Shown piece by piece: positions 26,271 through 34,705 of a stretch of 64,000 nucleotides of DNA. Position numbers and translations under genes: made by a program. This stretch comes from Nocardia yamanashiensis NBRC 100130 (GTDB lineage Bacteria; Actinomycetota; Actinomycetes; Mycobacteriales; Mycobacteriaceae), in contig NZ_BDCD01000022.1 in the NCBI RefSeq assembly GCF_001613325.1, forward strand, positions 1 to 64,000, in the 5' to 3' direction. Within the stretch, counting starts at the first letter, position 1; every line of letters starts with the position of its first letter. The notes under the pieces were generated by a model. The model made no database searches. It was not told where the DNA came from and worked only from the letters and a program-made list of their open reading frames with translations.

Positions 26271-26284
26271 TAGAACAAGTTCTA
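26271..26284. promoter_or_regulatory. KstR-like box upstream of GMC oxidoreductase
   Basis: TAGAACAAGTTCTA is a perfect palindrome matching TnnAACnnGTTnnA, the binding motif of the cholesterol-catabolism repressor KstR, 38 bases before the GMC start. Confidence 0.75.
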
Positions 26285-26372
26285 GTCTGCGCACACACTG
26301 GACGGCATGTCCAGTCACAAGATCAAAGTTCAGGGCCTTTGCGGGCGCAAATATCGCGCAGGCTCGAAGCGT

Positions 26373-26386
26373 ATGAACGGGTTCTA
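26373..26386. promoter_or_regulatory. Second KstR-like box (one mismatch)
   Basis: ATGAACGGGTTCTA differs from the consensus only at the first fixed base. It lies midway in the 307-base region between the divergent GMC and CYP125 genes, which otherwise holds no gene. Confidence 0.5.
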
Positions 26387-26487
26387 GAAGACTGCTATCG
26401 GTTAGCTGGTGCCCCCGGGGTTCGCGGCGGGAGATGGGTGTCCGGAAACCTGTCCCGACCGGGGCTGCATCGTGGTTCAATCGACTG

Positions 26488-26501
26488 TGAAACACGTTCC
26501 A
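26488..26501. promoter_or_regulatory. KstR-like box upstream of CYP125
   Basis: TGAAACACGTTCCA fits TnnAACnnGTTnnA at all fixed positions, 39 bases before the CYP125 start codon. Confidence 0.75.
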
Positions 26502-26540
26502 ATTTCGTGATCATAGCGGCAACCTGCCCGAGGAGGAACA

Positions 26541-27773
26541 GTGTCTGTTCCGTCGTTTCCGGCCGGATTCGATCTCACCGATCCCGCGATCTGGGCCGAC
26601 CGCGTGCCCATCGAGGAGTTCGCCGCGCTGCGCGCCAACGCGCCCGCGTTCTGGATCGCGCAAACCCCCGAAACCGCTTTGCCCTTCACCGATTCCGGTT
26701 ACTGGGCGATAACGCGCTACGAGGATGTCAAGGAGATATCCCGCAGGCCGGAAATCTGGTCCTCGCACACCAAGGGATCCATCATCCGCCCGCCCGCCGA
26801 TTCCGCGCCCGAGCAGATGGAACTCACCCTCGACGCGCTGCTGGTGAATATGGATCCGCCCAAACACACCAAGGTGCGGCGGATCGTCTCCAAGGGATTC
26901 ACCCCGCGCGCCATCGAGAATCTGCGGGCGGCGCTCACCGAACGCGCGGCGGCGATCGTGGCGGAGGCGAGGGCGAGCGGCGGCGGCGATTTCGTGGAGC
27001 AGGTGGCGTGCGAATTGCCGTTGCAGGCCATCGCGGAACTGATCGGGGTGCCGCAGCAGGATCGGCACAAGCTGTTCTCGTGGTCGAATCAGCTGCTCAA
27101 CTACGACGATCCGGAGTTCGCCGGGGCCAATATGACCGCCAATGCCGAGCTGCTGGGCTACGCGTACACCATGGCCGAGCAGCGCCGCGCCGAACCGACC
27201 GGGGACATCGTCAGCCAGCTGGTGAACGCCGATATCGACGGGGAGGCCCTGGGCAGTGACGAATTCGGCTTCTTCGTCATACTGCTGTCGGTCGCCGGGA
27301 ACGAGACCACCCGCAATGCCATCACGCACGGCATGAAAGCGTTCGTGGATCACCCGGAGCAATGGGAGCTGTTCAAGCGGGAACGGCCGCGCACCGTGGC
27401 CGACGAAATCGTGCGCTGGGCCACGCCGGTCACCTCGTTCCAGCGAACCGCGCTGTGCGACACCGAAATCGGCGGGCAGAAAATCCGGGAAGGGGAGCGG
27501 GCGGGATTGTTCTACAGTTCCGCCAACTTCGACGACACCGTGTTCGAGGATCCGTTCCGCTTCGACGTCACCCGTGACCCCAATCCGCAGCTCGGATTCG
27601 GCGGCACCGGACCGCATTTCTGTGTGGGCGCGAATCTGGCCCGGCTGGAAATCGAGCTCATGTTCAATGCCATTGCCGACGCCATGCCCGATATCGCCGA
27701 GGTGGCGCCGCCGCAGCGGCTGCGGCACGGGTGGATCAACGGCATCAAACATTGGCCGGTGCGCTACGGGTGA
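26541..27773 (+). CDS. cyp125: Cytochrome P450, CYP125 family (steroid C26-hydroxylase type)
   Basis: The 410-residue soluble P450 has the I-helix AGNETTR at 252-258, the ExxR pair in DEIVRW (Glu289, Arg292) and the haem ligand Cys361 in GFGGTGPHFCVGANLA. Long stretches match remembered M. tuberculosis CYP125A1 (LPPGFDFTDPAI, FVEQV-CELPLQAIA, GWLNGIKHW). CYP125 oxidises the terminal C26 of cholesterol or cholest-4-en-3-one to start side-chain degradation. GTG start with GAGGAGGA upstream. The KstR-like box at 26488 supports the same regulon. Some actinomycetes have several CYP125 copies, so the substrate could be another sterol. Confidence 0.9.
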   Translation: MSVPSFPAGFDLTDPAIWADRVPIEEFAALRANAPAFWIAQTPETALPFTDSGYWAITRYEDVKEISRRPEIWSSHTKGSIIRPPADSAPEQMELTLDALLVNMDPPKHTKVRRIVSKGFTPRAIENLRAALTERAAAIVAEARASGGGDFVEQVACELPLQAIAELIGVPQQDRHKLFSWSNQLLNYDDPEFAGANMTANAELLGYAYTMAEQRRAEPTGDIVSQLVNADIDGEALGSDEFGFFVILLSVAGNETTRNAITHGMKAFVDHPEQWELFKRERPRTVADEIVRWATPVTSFQRTALCDTEIGGQKIREGERAGLFYSSANFDDTVFEDPFRFDVTRDPNPQLGFGGTGPHFCVGANLARLEIELMFNAIADAMPDIAEVAPPQRLRHGWINGIKHWPVRYG

Positions 27774-27786
27774 ACCGGTGCCGGTC

Positions 27787-27800
27787 CCGAACTCGTTCTA
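27787..27800. promoter_or_regulatory. KstR-like box before glutathione peroxidase (one mismatch)
   Basis: CCGAACTCGTTCTA matches the motif except the first fixed T. It is six bases before the GTG start at 27807. Confidence 0.45.
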
Positions 27801-27806
27801 GAATTC

Positions 27807-28301
27807 GTGATCGTGACTAACCTTCGTGAAATTCCGCTGCGCACGCTGGACGACAAGCCCACCACCCTGGCCGAACTGGCCGGCGACAAGGTGGTGCTGC
27901 TGGTGAATGTCGCCTCGAAGTGCGGTCTGACCCCGCAGTACGGCGGCCTGGTGGAACTGCAGCAGACCTACGGGCCGCGCGGTTTCACCGTGGTGGGCGT
28001 GCCGAGCAATCAGTTCCTCGGCCAGGAGCCCGGCACCGCCGAGGAGATCGCCGAATTCTGCTCCACCACCTACGGCGTGGACTTTCCGCTGACCGAGAAG
28101 ACCGAGGTCAACGGCGAGAACCGGCATCCGCTGTACGCCGAGCTGACCCAGGTCGCGGACGCCGCCGGTGAGGCCGGGGACGTGCAGTGGAACTTCGAGA
28201 AGTTCCTGATCGGGCGGGACGGCACGGTGCTGAGCCGGATCCGGCCGCGCACCGAGCCGAAGGACGCGAGCGTCATCGCGGCCATCGAGGGCGCGCTCTA
28301 G
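27807..28301 (+). CDS. Glutathione-peroxidase-family (probably thioredoxin-dependent) peroxidase
   Basis: The 164-residue cytosolic thiol peroxidase has the catalytic tetrad Cys39 (NVASKCGLTPQY), Gln73 (FLGQEPG), Trp128 and Asn129 (VQWNFEKFLI). A second Cys85 (EFCSTTYG) probably serves as resolving residue. Cys replaces selenocysteine. Actinomycetes lack glutathione, so thioredoxin is the likely reductant. The start is GTG 27807 or GTG 27813. It lies 33 bases after CYP125 and may help remove peroxides formed by P450 uncoupling. Confidence 0.92.
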   Translation: MIVTNLREIPLRTLDDKPTTLAELAGDKVVLLVNVASKCGLTPQYGGLVELQQTYGPRGFTVVGVPSNQFLGQEPGTAEEIAEFCSTTYGVDFPLTEKTEVNGENRHPLYAELTQVADAAGEAGDVQWNFEKFLIGRDGTVLSRIRPRTEPKDASVIAAIEGAL

Positions 28302-28329
28302 TCAGCACTGCGGGCGCGCTCTAGTCAGC
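28289..28329. repeat. Short tandem duplication spanning the gpx and cyp51 stop codons
   Basis: The 18-base unit GGGCGCGCTCTAGTCAGC occurs at 28289-28306 and again at 28312-28329, an offset of 23 bases. It duplicates the gpx stop. The second copy contains the reverse-strand stop of cyp51. Confidence 0.85.
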
Positions 28330-29677
28330 GCGCGCGACGCCGATAGCGCACCGCACACGGCTGTTCCAGCTGGACCACCATCTTGGAATGGTCGTTGCGG
28401 TAGCTGTCGGATGGCTGTGCGAGTTCGAACTCCCAGTCCCGCAACAGGATCGAGAAAATCGCTTTGAGCTGCATCAAAGCGAAGGCCGCGCCGACACAGC
28501 GATGCCGTCCCGCGCCGAACGGAATCCAGGTCCAGCGGTTCACCAGATCGGCTTGATTCGGATCGAGGTAGCGGCTCGGATCGAAGGCGTCCGGGTTCGG
28601 GAAATCCTCCGGAATCCGGTTGGAGACAGCGGGAGTCGCGGCCACCAGATCGCCCGGTGCGATGCGGTACCCGCACACGTCGAACTCGTCCTGCGCCACC
28701 CGCATCAGGATGATGAGCGGCGGATGCAGCCGCAGCACCTCCTTGAGTACGGCCTCCAGCTGCGGAATCTGGCGCAGCGCATGAAAACTCACGTCCGCAC
28801 CGTCGGCGTAGAGGGCGTCCAGCTCGGCGGTGACGGCCGCCATCACCTCGGGATTGCGTAGCAACTCGATGATCGTCCAGGCGGCGGTGCCGGAGGTGGT
28901 GTGGTGCCCGGCGAACATCATGGAGATGAAGATCCCGGTGACCTCACTGGCCGAGAACCGTGGTCGCCCCTGCTCGTCGCGCACCGACACGAGCACGTCG
29001 AGCATGTCCCGATCGTCCTTGTCCCCAGGGGGATTCGCGAGCCGCCCGGCCATGATGTGCCGCACCAGCTTCACCAGCTGCCAGCGCGCTTCGTCGCGCC
29101 GCCGGAAGCTCTCGATATCCGCGTGCGGGTCCACATAGCAGTAGGCGTCCGTACCGCGCTCCAGCTCGTGATAGAGGTGCGCGAAGCGCTCGTCCAGCTC
29201 CTCCCGGAACTTCTTGCCGATCAGGCACGCCGAGGACGTGTAGATGGTCAGCTCCGCGAAGAACTCCAGCAGGTCGATCTCCCCGGCGTCGCCCCAGCGC
29301 GCCAGCATCCGATCCACTTCGCGCGCAATGGTGCTCGCGTGCCCGCGCATCTGCTCGGCCCGCAGTGCCGAATTGTGCAGCATCTCCTTGCGGCGCTCGG
29401 GCGGCGCGTCGAAGACCACGCCCTCCCCGAAGATCGGCTTCATGAACGGGTAGGCCGCCGCCTGATCCAGATCCTCGTCGGCCGCGCGGAAGAAGAACTC
29501 GTTGGCCTGCGCTCCGGACAGCAGCACCACTTCGCGCTGCGCCAGCCGGAAAGAACCGACATCCCCGCATTCCGCCCGGACCCGCGCCATCAGGGCGATG
29601 GGGTCGGTCCGGAACTCCTCGAGATGGCCGTGTTCATGTTCGCCACCCGATACCTGCCGCGGCTTGACCAGGGTCAT
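28325..29677 (-). CDS. cyp51: Sterol 14-alpha-demethylase, cytochrome P450 CYP51
   Basis: The 450-residue soluble P450 matches remembered M. tuberculosis CYP51 through most of its length (GGHDEHGHLEEFRTDPI-like start, AYPFM-PIFGEGVVFD, ELTIYTSSACLIGKKF, NDHSKMVVQL near the end). It has the CYP51 I-helix FAGHHTT (255-261) and the haem ligand Cys394 in FGAGRHRCVGAAFA. It removes the 14-alpha-methyl group of sterols with electrons from a ferredoxin. GGGAGG precedes the ATG, and a GACACCTGTC palindrome lies 24 bases upstream. In mycobacteria cyp51 sits next to its ferredoxin; here the matching ferredoxin is 9.5 kb away. Confidence 0.95.
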   Translation of the reverse strand: MTLVKPRQVSGGEHEHGHLEEFRTDPIALMARVRAECGDVGSFRLAQREVVLLSGAQANEFFFRAADEDLDQAAAYPFMKPIFGEGVVFDAPPERRKEMLHNSALRAEQMRGHASTIAREVDRMLARWGDAGEIDLLEFFAELTIYTSSACLIGKKFREELDERFAHLYHELERGTDAYCYVDPHADIESFRRRDEARWQLVKLVRHIMAGRLANPPGDKDDRDMLDVLVSVRDEQGRPRFSASEVTGIFISMMFAGHHTTSGTAAWTIIELLRNPEVMAAVTAELDALYADGADVSFHALRQIPQLEAVLKEVLRLHPPLIILMRVAQDEFDVCGYRIAPGDLVAATPAVSNRIPEDFPNPDAFDPSRYLDPNQADLVNRWTWIPFGAGRHRCVGAAFALMQLKAIFSILLRDWEFELAQPSDSYRNDHSKMVVQLEQPCAVRYRRRAR

Positions 29678-29699
29678 CGGAAACCTCCCGCACTGGAGT

Positions 29700-29711
29700 A
29701 GACACCTGTCT
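29700..29711. promoter_or_regulatory. GACACnTGTC operator upstream of cyp51
   Basis: AGACACCTGTCT is a near-palindrome that differs by one central base from the GACACGTGTC site at three other promoters in the window. It lies at -24 from the cyp51 ATG. Confidence 0.65.
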
Positions 29712-29798
29712 GGACGGTACTACGGGTGTCATTGCCCGGCAAGGCTTTTCATCGAAACGGGAAATCTTCGCGCGCACCGGATTCACCCGGTGCGCAAT

Positions 29799-30356
29799 TC
29801 ACTCCGGCAGGACCTGCCGCGCGGCTTTCTCCAGCCGATCGGCAATTTCGGCGTACGACCCGTATCCGATCCCCGCCCGCAACATGGCGCCCGCGTAGAG
29901 CATTTCGAGCGTATCCACCAATGCCGGATCCGCGTCCGCGCCGAGCGCGTCCACCAGCCGGCTCCGGATCTCGGTGCCGATCCGCAACCGCAGATGCGCC
30001 ACATCCGGATCGGTCCCCAGCAGCGCGCTGGTCACCGCTCCCGCCAGCGCCGGATCATCGGCGACCAGCATGGCGACCTGCCGCAGCACCGCCACCACCC
30101 GCGCCGTACTGTCCAGCCCGTCGGCCTCCGGCGGTGGATTCCCCGCCAGCCGCCGCCAGAACATCTCCGCGACCAGGTGTTCCTTACTCGAGAAGTACGT
30201 ATACGCGGTGGCCGTGCCCACCCCGGCGGCAGCCGCCACCATCCGCACGGTCAGCCCCGCGAACCCTTCCCGCGACAACACCTCCATGGCAGCGCGGGTC
30301 AACTTCTCGACGGTATCCGCCTGCTTCTCGGTAAGCCGCCGCCGAGTGGCCTCCAT
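29799..30356 (-). CDS. TetR-family regulator of the P450/steroid genes (inferred)
   Basis: The 185-residue protein has an HTH (GFAGLTVRMVAAAAGVGTATAYTYFSSKEHL) and a C-terminal domain ending LEKAARQVLPE. The start is the ATG beginning MEATRRRLTEKQ; a longer in-frame ORF lacks support. A perfect GACACGTGTC palindrome 32 bases upstream suggests autoregulation. The same sequence precedes cyp51, the aldehyde dehydrogenase and CYP123. I infer it is their common repressor. It is distinct from KstR, whose motif differs. Confidence 0.85.
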   Translation of the reverse strand: MEATRRRLTEKQADTVEKLTRAAMEVLSREGFAGLTVRMVAAAAGVGTATAYTYFSSKEHLVAEMFWRRLAGNPPPEADGLDSTARVVAVLRQVAMLVADDPALAGAVTSALLGTDPDVAHLRLRIGTEIRSRLVDALGADADPALVDTLEMLYAGAMLRAGIGYGSYAEIADRLEKAARQVLPE

Positions 30357-30387
30357 GCTCACCACTGACCGGGCAGAATTAGAATCA

Positions 30388-30397
30388 GACACGTGTC
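30388..30397. promoter_or_regulatory. GACACGTGTC operator between TetR and the mini-methyltransferase
   Basis: A perfect 10-base palindrome in the divergent region between the TetR gene (leftward) and the short ORF at 30481 (rightward). Confidence 0.7.
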
Positions 30398-30480
30398 CAG
30401 ATGCTACTATGACCAAACCCGCCGAGCAACTCACCAATGCCTTTTCCGCATCAATGAGAATGCTCCAGAAAGGCTTTCGA

Positions 30481-30879
30481 ATGCCCCCGGCCCCCCTTTC
30501 CGACAATCCCCCCGAATTGTCCGCCCTCCCCGCACTGTCCCCGGCCGAATCCGCAGCCCTCCTCGAAGCCGCCCGCGCCTACGCCACCACCGGCGCGATT
30601 CTCACCGCCCCCGCGACAGCCGACCCCACCTCCTGGCGCACCCCCCTCCGCCTGCTCCTCCTCGACGGCACGCTCCCCGGCGAAGCCGCCCAGCGCGACT
30701 ACGACAACTGGGCACACTGGATCGCAGGCGGCGGCCTGCTGGCGATCCACGGCATCACTCCAGACGGCAACACACCCGCTGACCAGATCTACGATCGCGC
30801 AACGGTTTCCGGCAAATACCGCGAGCTCACCGCAGCCGGATCCCTCCGCATCCTGCAACGCACCGCCGCCTGCAACTGA
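30481..30879 (+). CDS. Short methyltransferase-like protein lacking the SAM-binding core
   Basis: The protein is about 132 residues. The beginning (LSPAESAALLEAARAYATTGAI) resembles the N-terminal helix of class I SAM methyltransferases of the Methyltransf_24 kind. The end (GGLLAIHGITPD...ADQIYDRATVSGKYRELTAAGSLRILQRT) resembles their C-terminal strand-helix unit. The intervening glycine-rich SAM-binding motif is absent, so it cannot be a normal enzyme. It may be a compact derivative or an in-frame deletion remnant. Start ATG 30481 (GAAAGG upstream) or ATG 30409. It is divergent from the TetR gene and shares its operator. Confidence 0.6.
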   Translation: MPPAPLSDNPPELSALPALSPAESAALLEAARAYATTGAILTAPATADPTSWRTPLRLLLLDGTLPGEAAQRDYDNWAHWIAGGGLLAIHGITPDGNTPADQIYDRATVSGKYRELTAAGSLRILQRTAACN

Positions 30880-30940
30880 CAAGCCGAGCGGAATGACCGC
30901 GCTACCGGTCGATCTCCCAGAGTGAGTTTCCCTGGCCCGC

Positions 30941-31045
30941 TCAGGTGGCGAGTTCGATATCGACGCCGAGGATGAAGTCGAAGACGTCGTCCGGGAACAG
31001 TTGAGCGAAGTCGGTCCCGCCGACAGGGGCGGGACCGTGGACGAT
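30941..31045 (-). pseudogene. Possible gene remnant, about 34 codons
   Basis: Immediately after the stop of the LLM gene the reverse strand stays open and reads VGGTDFAQLFPDDVFDFILGV and then DIELAT before a stop at 30941. There is no start codon in frame. The composition looks protein-coding and could be the C-terminal tail of a lost gene. No family is assigned. Confidence 0.25.
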
Positions 31046-31903
31046 TCAGGCGGACAGGCCCAGGGGGACGAGTTTGGCGGCTAGGCGGTCCAGGTAGGCG
31101 AGGACTTCGGGCTCGTCTTTGTCGGGCATGCCGTAGAGGACGTCGGTGACGCCGGCTTCGGACCAGTTCTCGAGTTGTCCGGCATCGGGTTTGAAGCCGA
31201 GGGCGACTACGCGGGGGGTGCCTTCGCGGCCGGCGTCGTTCCAGTGCTTCATGAGCAGGGCGGTGGAGGCGGAGACGTCGGATTCCTGGGGGGTGGTGAT
31301 CCAGCCGTCGCCGGAGCGGGCGATCCACTTGAAGGTGGTTTCGGTGCCGCCGGCGCCGATGAGGATCGGGATGTGGGACTGGACCGGTTTGGGCCAGGCC
31401 CAGCTGGGGCCGAAGGAGACGAAATCGCCTGTGTAGGAAGCCTCTTCCTGGGTCCAGAGGGCCTGCATGGCTTCGACGTATTCGCGCAGGACGGTGCGGC
31501 GCTTGTTGCCGGGGACGCCGTGGTCGGTGAGTTCGTCGGTGTTCCAGCCGAATCCGGCGCCCAGGGTGACGCGGCCGCCGGAGAGGTGGTCGAGGGTCGC
31601 GATGGTTTTGGCGAGGGTGATCGGGTCGCTCTCGGTGGGCAGCGCTACCGCCGTGGACAATTCGATGCGCGAGGTGACCGCGGCCGCGGTGGCCAGCGCC
31701 ACCCACGGGTCCAGGGTGCGCATGTAGCGGTCGTCGGGCAGTTCCGAGGTGCCGGTGCCGGGATGGTTGGCTTCCCGCTTGACCGGGATGTGGGTGTGCT
31801 CGGGCACGAAGAAGGATTCGAAGCCGCGTTCCTCGGCGGCTCTGGCGGCCGCGGCGGGGGTGATGCCGCGGTCGCTGGTGAATTGGACGATGCCGAAACG
31901 CAT
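31046..31903 (-). CDS. LLM-class F420-dependent oxidoreductase (TIGR03619-like)
   Basis: The 285-residue luciferase-like TIM-barrel enzyme has the start MRFGIVQFTSDRGITPAAAARAAEERGFES, LDHLSGGRVTLGAGFGWNTDEL and PILIGAGGTETTFKWIARSGDGW. These are typical of a mycobacterial F420-dependent subfamily. It follows the KstD-like flavoprotein by 15 bases, in one operon. A role in reducing or oxidising a steroid or lipid intermediate is inferred from location only. Confidence 0.9.
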   Translation of the reverse strand: MRFGIVQFTSDRGITPAAAARAAEERGFESFFVPEHTHIPVKREANHPGTGTSELPDDRYMRTLDPWVALATAAAVTSRIELSTAVALPTESDPITLAKTIATLDHLSGGRVTLGAGFGWNTDELTDHGVPGNKRRTVLREYVEAMQALWTQEEASYTGDFVSFGPSWAWPKPVQSHIPILIGAGGTETTFKWIARSGDGWITTPQESDVSASTALLMKHWNDAGREGTPRVVALGFKPDAGQLENWSEAGVTDVLYGMPDKDEPEVLAYLDRLAAKLVPLGLSA

Positions 31904-31918
31904 GTGCGGTGGCCCCTT

Positions 31919-33391
31919 TCAGTTCTGTTTGGCAGCGGAGACGCCGGCGCGGCGTCCGTAGAAGGATCCGTCGCCGAGGGAGCAGCCCGAGGCGTAGCCG
32001 CCCGCGCAGATGCCGGAGGTGACGCGGCCGGCGGCGTACAGGCCGGGGATGGGTTCGTCGGAGACGTGCAGCACCCGCGAGTCCAGGTCGGTGCGCAAGC
32101 CGCCGAGGGTGAAACCGCCGGTGTAGCCGCGCAGATCGTAGGCGCCGAGCGGGGTGCCGATGGGCTTCACCCATTCCGGCTTCTTGTGCTGGAACGGGTC
32201 CTCGCCATTGGCGGCGTGGTGGTTGTACAGCTCCAGTGTGGTCTGGAGAGTCTTCGCGGGCAGACCCATCTCGCTCTCGAGCTCCTCGACCGTCTCCGCG
32301 ACCCAGGTGGGAGCGATACGCAGGAAGGACATGGAGGACTTGGTCTCGAACGCCGCTTCCAAGGCTTCCTCGTCGATGATCAAGTACGCCTTGTTGCCCT
32401 GCTCCTGCAGAATGGCCTGCCCCATGCGCCCGGGATAGGTGTCCTCGGTGATGAACCGCTGACCGTGCCCGTTCACCAGGATCCCGCGCACCACCACCTG
32501 CGGGTCGGCGACCAGCGCGACCTCGGTGGCGTCCATGTGCGCGAGGTCCGCGCCGAGCGCCTGCGCCACCCGGATGCCGATGCCGTCGTGTTCCTCGACG
32601 GTGGCGGCGGGCCGGCCGGAGATCTTGGGCGCGTAGCGCTCCACCATTTCGTGGTTGTAGGCGAAGCTGCCGGTGGCCAGCACGACGCCGCGATGCGCGC
32701 GCACCAGCACCGGCTTGCCGTAGCGGGTGGCGGCGACGCCGACCACGCGCCCGTCGTCGTCGACGACCAGGCGGCGCAGGCGCACGTCGTATTCGTGCCG
32801 GACGCCGAGGGATTCGGCGGTCTGGGCGAGCGGCTCCATCAACATGTAGCCACCGCCCTTCTCGCCCAGCTTCTTGTCCTTGGTCCAGGCCAGGTGCCCG
32901 CGCGGGGCGGGATCGGCGATGGTGTTGAAGGGCGCGGCGTTCTCGCCGCCGGAGAACATCAGGCCCTCGTCGGCGGGCGGCTCGTAACCGGGTTCGCCCC
33001 AGAACACTTCGTTGAACGGAACACCCTGGGCGACAAGCCAATCGAAGTGCTCGACACTGCCCTGGCAGTAGTCGTGGATCTTGGCCTTGTCCACGCCGGG
33101 ACCCAGCGCCGCGGTCAGGAACTTCTCCATGTTCTCCGGGGTGTCGGAGAAGCCGAGCTTCTGCTGCAGGGCGGTACCGCCACCGAGGTAGATGAACCCG
33201 CCGGACATGGCGGCCGCACCGCCCCAGCCGCCGGTGCGTTCCAGCACGAGCACGTCGGCGCCCGCCCGGGCCGCTTCGATGGCGGCGCACGCTCCGGCGA
33301 CGCCGTATCCGACGACGACCACATCGGCCTCGAGGTCCCAGGTCTGGACCTCAGCGGCCCGGAGCGGTCGCACGGTAGCGGTTTCAGCCAT
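31919..33391 (-). CDS. FAD-binding dehydrogenase, 3-ketosteroid-dehydrogenase/fumarate-reductase-like
   Basis: The 490-residue flavoprotein has an N-terminal FAD motif (VVVVGYGVAGACAAIEAARAGA), the GGAAAMSGGFIYLGGG segment, and the C-terminal FAD-closing stretch GLYAAGRVTSGICAGGYASGCSLGDGSFYGRRA. This is the FAD_binding_2 fold shared by 3-ketosteroid delta-1/delta-4 dehydrogenases and fumarate reductases. True KstD enzymes have defined Tyr residues that I cannot align by eye, so steroid dehydrogenation is likely but unproven. It is first gene of an operon with the LLM oxidoreductase. Confidence 0.85.
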   Translation of the reverse strand: MAETATVRPLRAAEVQTWDLEADVVVVGYGVAGACAAIEAARAGADVLVLERTGGWGGAAAMSGGFIYLGGGTALQQKLGFSDTPENMEKFLTAALGPGVDKAKIHDYCQGSVEHFDWLVAQGVPFNEVFWGEPGYEPPADEGLMFSGGENAAPFNTIADPAPRGHLAWTKDKKLGEKGGGYMLMEPLAQTAESLGVRHEYDVRLRRLVVDDDGRVVGVAATRYGKPVLVRAHRGVVLATGSFAYNHEMVERYAPKISGRPAATVEEHDGIGIRVAQALGADLAHMDATEVALVADPQVVVRGILVNGHGQRFITEDTYPGRMGQAILQEQGNKAYLIIDEEALEAAFETKSSMSFLRIAPTWVAETVEELESEMGLPAKTLQTTLELYNHHAANGEDPFQHKKPEWVKPIGTPLGAYDLRGYTGGFTLGGLRTDLDSRVLHVSDEPIPGLYAAGRVTSGICAGGYASGCSLGDGSFYGRRAGVSAAKQN

Positions 33392-33464
33392 TGATCCGAA
33401 TTCCTAACTGCGGTTGGAAACAACTCTCGGGCTCTCAGGGGCCTCGCCCCCGAAACCCCTTGGA

Positions 33465-33824
33465 CTAAGACTTCTTCTTGGCCAGCACTTTGCGGACCGC
33501 GCCGTCGAGCTTGGTGGCCGAGGGCCAGCCCACGTAATGGGCGAGGAACACCGCGATCTCGCGCAATTGCTCGGCGTCGAGCTCGTTGTTGCGCAGCGCC
33601 GCGCCCACCTGGATCTCGGCGATCTCCGCATTGCCCTGCGCCGTGATCGCGCCGAGCAGCAGCAGCCGCCGGTCGCGCAACGACAGCCCGGGCCGGTTCC
33701 AGATATCGGCGAAGAGGTGATCGACGGTGACCTCGTAGAACGGATCCCCTTGGAGGTCGGGCAGCTCGAACCCGTAGACCTCGCTCATCTTCTTCAGCCC
33801 GCGCTGCCTGCGTTCATCGCTCAC
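33465..33824 (-). CDS. Carboxymuconolactone decarboxylase-family protein
   Basis: The 119-residue AhpD/CMD-like helical protein has the motif AEIQVGAALRNNELDAEQLREIAVFLAHYVGWP. The usual CxxC is absent, as in the decarboxylase-like members. The GTG start at 33824 overlaps the stop of the upstream dehydrogenase (GTGA). The order SDR - HIBDH-like - CMD downstream of an aldehyde dehydrogenase matches, from memory, M. tuberculosis Rv0769-Rv0771. Substrate unknown. Confidence 0.88.
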   Translation of the reverse strand: MSDERRQRGLKKMSEVYGFELPDLQGDPFYEVTVDHLFADIWNRPGLSLRDRRLLLLGAITAQGNAEIAEIQVGAALRNNELDAEQLREIAVFLAHYVGWPSATKLDGAVRKVLAKKKS

Positions 33825-34705
33825 TGCTGCTCCTTGGCGAGATGACCCGGCCCCACGCCGAGCCCGTTTCCGAGACCGTCGAGCGCCTGTGCGGCCAACG
33901 GCAGTTCGATGCCCAGCCGCCGGCCGAGGTCCAGCGCCAGGCTGAGATCCTTCTCGCCCAGATCCCGCACGTGGCCGAGGATCGGGAACCAGAAGTCGCC
34001 GGGTTCGACCGGCGCGGTGGTGTCGCGCAACATGATCGCCCCGGGCCCGCCGGTATGCGAGTCGGAATGCCGCACGACCTTGCCGAGCTCGGTGATGTCC
34101 AGCCCGGCCGCCTCGGCCAGCCGCTGCGATTCCGAGGCCGCGGTGAACGCGATGAAATGCAAAAGGTTGCGCGCCAGCTTCATCCGCGTACCGGCCCCGA
34201 CCTCGCCCGCGTGCACGATCATCGACGCGAATCGCGAGAACGGCGCGCGCACCGCCGCGAAGGCGGTGTCGCTGCCGCCGACCATGACGGCCAGCGCCCC
34301 GCGTTGCGCCGCGGGCGCGCCGCCACTGATCGGCGCGTCCACGAATTCCACACCGCGCTCGGCGCATTCGGCCGCCAGTTCGACGGCCGTGTGATCGGAG
34401 ATGGTGGAGTGCACCGCGATCACGGTGCCGGGCTCGGCGGTCTGCAGTATGCCGTCCGCCCCGCTCACCACCGCCCGCACCTGGGCATCGTCGAGCACCA
34501 CCACGGACACCACCGCGCAGCGCTCGGCCACTTCGGCCGCCGTGGCCGCCGCGGTGGCCCCGCCGTCGGTGAACGGTTGCACGACTTCGGGGCGCATATC
34601 GCACACCACCAGCCCGCCCGGCCACTCCAGCAATCGATTGGCCATGGGCGCGCCCATATTGCCCAAACCGATGAAACCTACCGAGAATTCGCCTGTTTCA
34701 CTCAT
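33821..34705 (-). CDS. NAD(P)-dependent 3-hydroxyisobutyrate-dehydrogenase-like enzyme
   Basis: The 294-residue beta-hydroxyacid dehydrogenase has the Rossmann motif GFIGLGNMGAPMANRL (residues 10-25), the substrate motif FVDAPISGGAPAAQRG (121-136) and the catalytic Lys in GAGTRMKLARN (Lys176). Its ATG overlaps the SDR stop (ATGA) and its stop overlaps the next start, so the three genes are tightly coupled. Probably oxidises a beta-hydroxy acid in the steroid/lipid pathway. Confidence 0.9.
   Translation of the reverse strand: MSETGEFSVGFIGLGNMGAPMANRLLEWPGGLVVCDMRPEVVQPFTDGGATAAATAAEVAERCAVVSVVVLDDAQVRAVVSGADGILQTAEPGTVIAVHSTISDHTAVELAAECAERGVEFVDAPISGGAPAAQRGALAVMVGGSDTAFAAVRAPFSRFASMIVHAGEVGAGTRMKLARNLLHFIAFTAASESQRLAEAAGLDITELGKVVRHSDSHTGGPGAIMLRDTTAPVEPGDFWFPILGHVRDLGEKDLSLALDLGRRLGIELPLAAQALDGLGNGLGVGPGHLAKEQQ

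Noticed and set aside
24782..27259. 825-codon forward frame
   Set aside because: It is antisense to the GMC gene and then runs through CYP125 in the wrong frame.
30789..33290. 833-codon reverse frame
   Set aside because: It spans three real genes in a different frame and is full of low-complexity Arg/His runs.
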